Origin: Fibrobacter sp.
GTDB taxonomy: Bacteria; Fibrobacterota; Fibrobacteria; Fibrobacterales; Fibrobacteraceae
Direction of reading: 5' to 3'
Assembly: GCA_017649565.1 (NCBI GenBank)
Contig: JAGCGO010000019.1
Location: forward strand, 78,488 to 142,487
DNA: 64,000 nucleotides
The notes under the pieces: model-generated
Seen by the model: the letters and a program-made list of their open reading frames with translations, nothing else
Database searches by the model: none
What the model was told of the DNA's origin: nothing
Part shown: positions 7,597-13,749 of the stretch, piece after piece
Layout of the letters: every line of letters starts with the position of its first letter
Numbering within the stretch: position 1 is the stretch's first letter
Made by a program: the position numbers and the translations under genes

Positions 7597-9060
7597 TTAT
7601 TCAATGATGGTCATTTTACCTTCATCGAGGCCCTTGACCGCATAGAACACCTTGGTTCCGTCCGGCTTCAGGACCACCGCGATACCGGCAAGATAGTTCA
7701 GCCAGTGGTCTTCCGGAGACTCATAGTACCTCAAGTCGATTCGTCCTTCGGAAACATACGACACAAGAGGTATGAGCATAATGTCGTGCGTAATGAACAC
7801 GCCTATCGTCTTTCCGGAATTTTCCAGCGCCGGGATAATATGATCTTCCAGCAATTCGGAGCTTCTGCTCTTCAAATCGTAGAACGCATCGTCGTAGCCG
7901 CCTTCGAAAGCCCATCTCGTCGTGACACCCCTGCCATCGTCATTTTCGTTATAGAGGGCCATGTAGTAGGACATCTGGTTCCTTACGAACCAGCCCTCGT
8001 TCAATACTTTTATAGTATCGCCAAGCGTATCGGCGTCACCACGGCCTATGGCAATATTATTGTACGTCTGGTGAGTACGGATATATTCCGAACCTGCATA
8101 ATAGATTTCCGGGCCACCCACCAACTTAGCCCCGAGCTGTTGGGACTGCAGCCTTCCGTTATCCGTCAGCGGAGTTTCCTTGGTAATCGTGTTCACGCGT
8201 TCGGCATGGCGCAACATCACCACCAACTTTTCACCTTCGGCGAGCCCCGCAAAGACCTGTTCGACCGGGGTAAAGTCACTGACCGCAGATTGAGTGACAT
8301 ACTGGCTGTTAATGACCCCCATCTTCTCCGCTTCAGTAGCTAAGCGCCAAAGGAGCGTTCCGTTGTCGCAATAGAAATAACGATCTTCGCCATTAATGGA
8401 CGCCACCTTGAGTTCGCCCTTAGTCGAGTCGTTACACGCGCCCAAGTAATCCTCCGGTCCATGGACAACCACGCTATCCACGACATGGATACTGTCAATC
8501 ACGTTAACGCTATCCGTAATACGCAGGCTATCGATGATATTCAAGCTGTCCACGATATAGATACTATCAATGACGTTCAAGCGAGTCGTCACGCGAAGGC
8601 TATCAATATAGCGCACGACATCCTTATAGCGGACGCTATCGATAATGTTCAAGCTATCGACAAAACGCACGCTATCTTTAATACGCAAACTGTCAAGGTA
8701 GCGCGTCACTTCCCTATACTGGATGCTATCAACAATATGTAAGCTATCGATAATACGCACGCTATCCGTAATGCGCAAACTATCCAGATAACGAGTGACA
8801 TCCCTATAACGGATGCTATCAATAATATTCAAGCTATCCTTAACACGCACGCTATCTTTAATACGCAAACTATCGATATAACGAATGCTGTCCATCAGAT
8901 TCACACTATCCCGAATCACGACCGAATCGGAACCAGCAGAACCAGAAGCAACCGCATCCGCGTCTTCCAGGTTTACGGAAACAGTAGCACTGTCATCGCA
9001 GGCAGCAAAGAAAAAGACAAGCAGAGCGCTTGTCAGCAATTTTAGGGCGTTTGATTTCAT
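7597..9060 (-). CDS. Lipoprotein with D-S hexad repeats and histidine-phosphatase domain (487 aa)
   Basis: Lipoprotein signal with lipobox FAAC, Cys21. Residues about 50-205 are an unbroken run of hexapeptides of the form D-S-[VIL]-x-[IVY]-x (for example DSLRIKDSVRVKDS), with a few units where D-V or R-L replaces D-S. A short Cys-containing module follows (LGACND, YFYCDNGTLLW). Then comes a histidine-phosphatase domain: RHAER with nucleophile His285, the arginine segment YIRTHQT, and the second catalytic His in FITHDIML. The fold is the SixA/phosphoglycerate-mutase type; the substrate is unknown. I infer an envelope-anchored phosphatase head on a stalk. AAGGAG lies 13 bp before the ATG, and a clean promoter is at 9119-9147. 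Paralogues follow at 10.6, 12.4, 13.8 and 16.1 kb. Confidence 0.85.
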   Translation of the reverse strand: MKSNALKLLTSALLVFFFAACDDSATVSVNLEDADAVASGSAGSDSVVIRDSVNLMDSIRYIDSLRIKDSVRVKDSLNIIDSIRYRDVTRYLDSLRITDSVRIIDSLHIVDSIQYREVTRYLDSLRIKDSVRFVDSLNIIDSVRYKDVVRYIDSLRVTTRLNVIDSIYIVDSLNIIDSLRITDSVNVIDSIHVVDSVVVHGPEDYLGACNDSTKGELKVASINGEDRYFYCDNGTLLWRLATEAEKMGVINSQYVTQSAVSDFTPVEQVFAGLAEGEKLVVMLRHAERVNTITKETPLTDNGRLQSQQLGAKLVGGPEIYYAGSEYIRTHQTYNNIAIGRGDADTLGDTIKVLNEGWFVRNQMSYYMALYNENDDGRGVTTRWAFEGGYDDAFYDLKSRSSELLEDHIIPALENSGKTIGVFITHDIMLIPLVSYVSEGRIDLRYYESPEDHWLNYLAGIAVVLKPDGTKVFYAVKGLDEGKMTIIE

Positions 9061-9101
9061 TTTGTGCAGACTCCTTTTTTACCAACACCATTTGTCAGTA
9101 A

Positions 9102-9120
9102 GTTTAAGTTGTACGCAAAA
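9102..9120 (-). promoter_or_regulatory. Conserved transcription-start/5'UTR block, copy 1
   Basis: The minus strand carries TTTGCGTACAACTTAAAC just after the -10 box. The same block with one change occurs at 12338-12356 upstream of the paralogous 573-aa gene, suggesting shared regulation. Confidence 0.5.
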
Positions 9121-9147
9121 TATATTCTAGTCAAAGCACAAAGTCAA
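9119..9147 (-). promoter_or_regulatory. Sigma-70 promoter of the 487-aa phosphatase gene
   Basis: TTGACT (9142-9147), 17-bp spacer, TATATT (9119-9124) on the minus strand, about 50 nt upstream of the ATG. Confidence 0.7.
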
Positions 9148-9248
9148 TCTTTATCTGCAAAGCAGTTCTACAAATAAGGTAAAATTTTTATAAACAATTT
9201 ATTTGTAATACACCATCTGTAATTTGTACAGATTATTTAATTTACAAA

Positions 9249-9283
9249 TAAAAAAAAATGCGCCGACCCGGAGGCCAAGCGCA
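9249..9283 (-). terminator. Terminator of the 322-aa protein/49-aa peptide operon
   Basis: Minus-strand hairpin TGCGC..GGCC-tccg-GGTC..GCGCA followed by a run of T, 37 bp beyond the stop of the small peptide gene. It supports a real transcript ending after the peptide gene. Confidence 0.65.
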
Positions 9284-9319
9284 ATACAAAAGGGCGATCC
9301 GACAAGCGGATTCAAAGAT

Positions 9320-9469
9320 TTAGGACTTAGGATTAACTTCGGCGCCGGGGGCGTAGCCGAGTTCGTCGCAATAATCTCCATCAGTGCATTCATTACTGCC
9401 ACTCAGCAACGGAGCCTGATGCTTGAGATCCAACACTTCCATTTCCGGAGCTTTGTATTCTTTTTTCAT
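9320..9469 (-). CDS. 49-aa peptide with LLSGS motif and two cysteines (candidate processed or modified peptide)
   Basis: A 49-codon frame too short for usual gene-calling cut-offs. It has a strong Shine-Dalgarno (GGAGGG, 4-9 bp before the ATG). Its start is MKKEYKAPEMEVLDLK; then comes HQAPLLSGS (ending at residue 25), and a polar tail with Cys28 and Cys34 five residues apart, ending in NPKS. The layout resembles short unannotated peptides I know from Bacteroidota, with a charged N-terminus, P-x-M-E-V-x-x-L, then LLxGS or LxGS and a variable tail, similar to leader/core organisation. The ATG is 15 bp after the stop of the 322-aa secreted protein and a terminator follows, so the two form an operon. 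No maturase or peptidase-transporter gene is adjacent. Function unknown. Confidence 0.65.
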   Translation of the reverse strand: MKKEYKAPEMEVLDLKHQAPLLSGSNECTDGDYCDELGYAPGAEVNPKS

Positions 9470-9484
9470 GTTTCCCTCCAAAAA

Positions 9485-10453
9485 TTAACGAACCATTTTC
9501 TGTTTTCCGACGTACACGCCGTGGTTTGCAGGCTTCCCGTTAATCGCACGGCCGTTGAGGTCGAAGCGGCGGCTGTCCATCTGGATTTCGCCCGTGACCG
9601 GGTTTAGCTTGCCAATAGACAAAGTGCTGTCGCTGTCGATGAGGCGGACCTCGATTGTTTCGGGCAACTCAAAATCTTTTACGTTATCTGAAGATTTCTT
9701 GGAAAGAGCACTGCCATCACCTTGATATTCCAGATAGGCGCGCAGAGGCGGCAGATAGGCACCACTACCAATTTTGACGAACTGGCCTCCAGAAGCTCCA
9801 TTCGCATCCTTTGCTGCATAGCCGTAAACCTTTTCGATACCGTCATCTCCAGTATTCCATTTTTTGTATTTGTAAGTTCCCCTTAGGAAGAAATCATTTT
9901 TTCCCGTTTCATTGTTATACAGTGACGAAAAAAGAGGCATACCTTCAGGCAACACGTTGAAATGATCGTCTTTCGGAGTAAACTGTATTTCTGTAAGTGC
10001 ACCGCACCCTTCCTTTTCTGTATCAGTAACCATTATATATGGCGTATTTGCATCAATATCGTCCTTGGCATTGTAGCCTATAGCTTCCCATGTTCCATTG
10101 GATTTTCCAAAATTGTATATTTGATACACTTCGACACAATCATTATCCAACTTTGCCCCAAAAGGAAGTACAATCGTTGAATTTGCCTTGAGTGGAGTAT
10201 CTCGCAACACAACAATCTCCATCCCATTTGAGCCACTATTGGCACAGTCGGCAAAAGGCTGTCCGAAATCAACCTCCGCAGACTCATCAGCGAAAGACTC
10301 CAGATAGAGCGTGTTGTTGGAACTGTAGTAGGCACCGCCCTTAAACGAGCAGGTAGGAGTTCCACTCGGGCGCTCCGCCAATACGGCGGTAGCAGAAAAC
10401 GCGAGTGAAGCAATAAAAACGGCTTTAGCCGTGGTTAGATTGTTGATTTTCAT
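9485..10453 (-). CDS. Secreted protein of unknown function with Prevotella-like C-terminal domain
   Basis: 322 aa from the ATG at 10453, chosen because AGAAGGG lies just upstream and the signal peptide (to about residue 26, ending AVLA) then starts normally; a longer frame to 10552 would put 33 charged residues before the signal. The body is beta-rich with no catalytic motif I recognise. The C-terminus contains GEIQMDSRRFDLNGRAING followed by HGVYVGKQKM, the type of end seen in many Bacteroidota surface proteins (FDLxGR...GVYV..). This differs from the FDMxG sorting domain of other secreted proteins here. It is first in an operon with the 49-aa peptide. Confidence 0.75.
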   Translation of the reverse strand: MKINNLTTAKAVFIASLAFSATAVLAERPSGTPTCSFKGGAYYSSNNTLYLESFADESAEVDFGQPFADCANSGSNGMEIVVLRDTPLKANSTIVLPFGAKLDNDCVEVYQIYNFGKSNGTWEAIGYNAKDDIDANTPYIMVTDTEKEGCGALTEIQFTPKDDHFNVLPEGMPLFSSLYNNETGKNDFFLRGTYKYKKWNTGDDGIEKVYGYAAKDANGASGGQFVKIGSGAYLPPLRAYLEYQGDGSALSKKSSDNVKDFELPETIEVRLIDSDSTLSIGKLNPVTGEIQMDSRRFDLNGRAINGKPANHGVYVGKQKMVR

Positions 10454-10478
10454 TTTTTCACCCTTCTTGTTACCCTTG

Positions 10479-10507
10479 AAAATATAAAATCTGCTTACAA
10501 TTTTCAA
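10479..10507 (-). promoter_or_regulatory. Sigma-70 promoter of the 322-aa protein/peptide operon
   Basis: TTGAAA (10502-10507), 17 bp, TATTTT (10479-10484) on the minus strand, about 25 nt before the ATG. Confidence 0.65.
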
Positions 10508-10510
10508 TAG

Positions 10511-10541
10511 GAAAATAAAAAACAGGGCCCGTTTAGGCCCC
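10511..10541 (-). terminator. Terminator of the 573-aa phosphatase gene
   Basis: Minus strand GGGCC-taaacg-GGCCC then TGTTTTTTATTTT, directly downstream of the stop at 10578 and immediately before the next promoter. Confidence 0.75.
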
Positions 10542-10577
10542 ATTTTCTTCATTTATTCGAATTTCAGCCAAGAAAAA

Positions 10578-12299
10578 TTACATCGTACCCGATTCAAGAC
10601 CCTTCACCGCATAAAACACCTTGGTTCCGTCCGGCTTGATGACAACGGCAAAACCCGCAAGATAGTTTACCCAGCGATTTTCGGAAGAAACGTAATACTT
10701 CAAGTCGATATTCCCATCGGAAACATACGCAATCAACGGCAAGAGCATCACATCGTGCGAGACGAACACCCCGATGGACTTTCCGGATTTTTCCAATGCC
10801 GGAATGAGATGTTCCTCTATCAATTCCGAACTCCTTTCGGCCAAGTCGTAGAATGCATTGGTGTATCCGCCCTCGTACGCCCACTTGGAGAGGAGGTTGA
10901 AGGCATCCCCCCCCACCTGCCACGATGCAGAAATGTAGGCACTCTGGTTCTTTACGAACCAATTGTCATTCAACACAGACAGGGTATCGGCCAACGTATC
11001 GGCATCGCCATGACCCTTGGCAATGTTATTGCACGTCTGGTGGGTACGAATGAATTGCGATCCTGCATAGTAGATAGCCGGGCTGCCGATCATTTTCGCA
11101 CCAAGTTCCTGAGACTGGAGTTTTCCATTTTCCGTAAGCGGGCCCGTCCTGGAATAATCGGAACCACGTTCGGCATGGCGAACCATCAACACCACTTTCT
11201 CGCCTTCAGCGAGCCCCGCAACGACATCTTCGAACGGCGTGAAATCCGTAACCGCAGACTGCGTCACAAAATAGCTGTTCAGGTCATGCCCGGCAGCAAT
11301 ACGCCAGAAGAGAGTACCCTTGTCGCAAACGTAATAGCGATTTTCCCCATTGATGGTGACGGTCTTTATCTCGCCGGCATTGGCTCTGCCGCACATGCCC
11401 AAATATTCCTCCGGGCCATGAAGCACGATGCTGTCCACGAGACGGGTACTGTCCTTATAGAGGATACTATCAATCAAATTCAAGCTATCCTTAATGCTGA
11501 TACTGTCGATGATGTTCAGGCTATCCTTGATGGAGATGCTGTCGATAACATGGATGCTATCGATAATATGCAGGCTGTCCTTGATGGCGATACTGTCAAT
11601 AATGTGCAGGCTGTCCCTGATGGCGATACTATCGACAATGTGCAGGCTGTCCCTGATGGCGATACTATCGACAATGTGCAGGCTGTCAATAACGTGGATA
11701 CTGTCAATAACGTTGATGCGGTCAATAACATGAATACTATCAATGACGTTGATGCTATCAATAACGTGGACACTATCGACGACATGGATACTATCGATGA
11801 TGTGCAAGCTGTCGGTAATGCGCAAGCTGTCGAGGAAGCGCGTGACGTCCTTATAGCGGATGCTGTCAACAATATTCACGCTGTCCGTGATGCGCAAGCT
11901 GTCAACAAAGCGGACAACATCATTGTAACGGACGCTGTCGACGACATTCAAGCTGTCCTTAACACGCAAGCTATCAACATAGCGGACAACATCCTTGTAA
12001 CGAACGCTGTCGATGATGTTCAGGCTGTCCCGAATACGCAAGCTATCCGTAATGCGCAAACTGTCAAGGAAACGCGTCACCTTCTCGTAGCGGATGCTAT
12101 CGATGATATTCACGCTGTCGACAATACGAACGCTATCTACGTAATGCACACAGTCTATCCAGTTTATGCTATCACGGACAACAACCGAATCGGCAGCAGA
12201 TTCGCCTTCATTTTCCAGATTAATCGCCGTGTCCTCGCACGCAGCAAATACAAAAACAAGGGAAGCGCTCAACAGGGCTTTAAAGATTTTTGATTTCAT
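10578..12299 (-). CDS. Lipoprotein with the longest D-S hexad array and histidine-phosphatase domain (573 aa)
   Basis: Paralogue of the 487-aa protein. Start at ATG 12299 gives MKSKIFKALL.. with lipobox FAAC, Cys21, aligned with the paralogue; GTG 12320 and ATG 12308 are in-frame alternatives. The hexad array (about residues 42-298) holds roughly 40 units such as DSIHVIDSLHIVDS. Part of it is encoded by near-identical 36-bp units at 11571-11678, a sign of recent expansion. The Cys module (LGMCGR, YYVCDKGTLFWR) and phosphatase domain follow: RHAER with His375, FIRTHQT, FVSHDVML. Own promoter at 12354-12382 and terminator at 10511-10541, so it is monocistronic. Confidence 0.85.
   Translation of the reverse strand: MKSKIFKALLSASLVFVFAACEDTAINLENEGESAADSVVVRDSINWIDCVHYVDSVRIVDSVNIIDSIRYEKVTRFLDSLRITDSLRIRDSLNIIDSVRYKDVVRYVDSLRVKDSLNVVDSVRYNDVVRFVDSLRITDSVNIVDSIRYKDVTRFLDSLRITDSLHIIDSIHVVDSVHVIDSINVIDSIHVIDRINVIDSIHVIDSLHIVDSIAIRDSLHIVDSIAIRDSLHIIDSIAIKDSLHIIDSIHVIDSISIKDSLNIIDSISIKDSLNLIDSILYKDSTRLVDSIVLHGPEEYLGMCGRANAGEIKTVTINGENRYYVCDKGTLFWRIAAGHDLNSYFVTQSAVTDFTPFEDVVAGLAEGEKVVLMVRHAERGSDYSRTGPLTENGKLQSQELGAKMIGSPAIYYAGSQFIRTHQTCNNIAKGHGDADTLADTLSVLNDNWFVKNQSAYISASWQVGGDAFNLLSKWAYEGGYTNAFYDLAERSSELIEEHLIPALEKSGKSIGVFVSHDVMLLPLIAYVSDGNIDLKYYVSSENRWVNYLAGFAVVIKPDGTKVFYAVKGLESGTM
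11571..11678. repeat. Three tandem 36-bp units inside the hexad-coding region
   Basis: Units start at 11571, 11607 and 11643. The last two are identical over 36 bp and the first differs at a few positions. Each encodes two hexapeptides. This is the most homogenised part of the array. Confidence 0.8.
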
Positions 12300-12337
12300 T
12301 TGGCACATCTTCGTCGCCACCGCGACTAGGTAATTTT

Positions 12338-12356
12338 GTTTAAGTTGTGCGCAAAT
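12338..12356 (-). promoter_or_regulatory. Conserved transcription-start/5'UTR block, copy 2
   Basis: Minus strand TTTGCGCACAACTTAAAC, one base different from the block at 9102-9120 and in the same position relative to the -10 box. Confidence 0.5.
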
Positions 12357-12382
12357 TTACTTTTTTCTTATAATTATTTCAA
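12354..12382 (-). promoter_or_regulatory. Sigma-70 promoter of the 573-aa phosphatase gene
   Basis: TTGAAA (12377-12382), 17 bp, TAAATT (12354-12359) on the minus strand. Confidence 0.6.
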
Positions 12383-12420
12383 GGCCGTTTTTCTGTTTAG
12401 TTTAATTTACTTTGTATTAA

Positions 12421-13728
12421 TCAAGACGATATTCTTCCGGCATCCAGGCCCTTGACGGCATAGAAAACGCGGGATCCATCCAGTTTCAGAACAATGGCAA
12501 ATCCGGCGAGGTAATTCAGCCATTTATTGGACTCGTAATGCTTGATATCTATGTTTTTAGCCGAAACATAGACAACCAAGGGCATTATCAGCAAGTCATG
12601 CGTCGCAATGAACGCCACATCCGTTCCGGCCCGCTCTGCAAAAGGGATAGCCACCGAATCAATCCATTCAGAGCATCGCGGTTCAAAATCATAAAACACA
12701 TCCGAATAACTGTTTTTATAGGCCCACTTGGAAAGAATATCCCAACTGCTGTTGCTATTCTTTGCCGTATTGTAGGCTGCGGCATCCTTCACATACCAGG
12801 ATTCCCCCATATGGGAAAGCGTATCGACTGTGAGATCGGCAATAGTATCGACGCCTGCACGACCCGCGGCAATATAGCGGCAAGTCTGCTGGGTGCGAAT
12901 GGAGCCCGAAGCTCCATAATGGTATTCCAGGCTAGAGGCGAGTTTTCCGCCAAGTTCTAAAGCCTGCTGCACCCCGTTCGCGTTTAAGGGCGTCGAAGAC
13001 GAAGAATCGGAATTCCGTTCCGCATGACGAATCACCACGACAAGTCTTTCGCCCTCTGCCAAAATGCCGGCAACCGAATCCAAACGGACAAACTTGGTAA
13101 CCGCCGATTTTTGGACATAGTAATTGTTCACATCGACGTTGCTTGCGGCACGCCACATTACCGTCCCTTCGTCACAAAAAAAATAGCGGAGTTCTTCCTG
13201 AATGACAGTCGACTTGAGCGTTCCCTTATTTTCTTGGCTGCATTTCCCTAGAAAATATTCTGGATCCCGGACGGCAACGCTGTCTTTCACATTCACACTA
13301 TCCACAACATGGACGCTATCTCGCACTTTCACGCTGTCAATGATACGAACACTATCCTTCACATTCACGCTATCAATAATGCGCACGCTATCCTTCACGT
13401 TCACGCTATCAATAATGCGGACACTATCCTTTACAACCACACTGTCTTTAATGCGGACGCTATCCTTCACGACCACGCTGTCTTTAATGCGGACACTGTC
13501 CTTCACGATCAAGCTATCTTTGATACTGACGCTGTCCTTCACATCCAGGCTGTCAATGATGTGAACACTATCAATCACATTCACGCTGTCATGAACGACA
13601 ACCGAGTCACGCACTACTTCGTCGGAAACGTCCGTACTAACTGACGCTTCCGAGTCTCCGCTGCAAGAATCAAACAATATCAAAAAAGATAAACTGAGCA
13701 GGGCTTGGGTTAATTTTCTCTTTCTCAT
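12421..13728 (-). CDS. Lipoprotein with D-S hexad repeats and histidine-phosphatase domain (435 aa)
   Basis: Third hexad paralogue. Lipobox LFDSC, Cys22. Hexads occupy about residues 44-170 (about 20 units) and are more regular and lysine-richer than in the other two: units such as DSVRIKDSVVVKDS alternate. The Cys module (LGKCSQ, YFFCDEGTVMWR) and a phosphatase domain follow, with RHAER at His235, SIRTQQTC and FIATHDLLIMP. It starts only 21 bp after the stop of the 765-aa gene and has no obvious promoter of its own, so it is probably the last gene of a three-gene operon beginning at 18276. Confidence 0.85.
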   Translation of the reverse strand: MRKRKLTQALLSLSFLILFDSCSGDSEASVSTDVSDEVVRDSVVVHDSVNVIDSVHIIDSLDVKDSVSIKDSLIVKDSVRIKDSVVVKDSVRIKDSVVVKDSVRIIDSVNVKDSVRIIDSVNVKDSVRIIDSVKVRDSVHVVDSVNVKDSVAVRDPEYFLGKCSQENKGTLKSTVIQEELRYFFCDEGTVMWRAASNVDVNNYYVQKSAVTKFVRLDSVAGILAEGERLVVVIRHAERNSDSSSSTPLNANGVQQALELGGKLASSLEYHYGASGSIRTQQTCRYIAAGRAGVDTIADLTVDTLSHMGESWYVKDAAAYNTAKNSNSSWDILSKWAYKNSYSDVFYDFEPRCSEWIDSVAIPFAERAGTDVAFIATHDLLIMPLVVYVSAKNIDIKHYESNKWLNYLAGFAIVLKLDGSRVFYAVKGLDAGRISS

Positions 13729-13749
13729 TTTTTGTTTTATGTTGTTCTG

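Noticed and set aside
11400..12200. CRISPR array suspected from regular repeats
   Set aside because: The repeats are in frame, contiguous without unique spacers, and encode the hexads; no cas gene is near.
10755..12293. 512-aa plus-strand frame with a regular DxVxNVQAV pattern
   Set aside because: It is the antisense shadow of the D-S hexad array of the 573-aa gene: the 18-bp repeat produces a repeat in any frame that lacks stops. It has no ribosome site and no independent homology.
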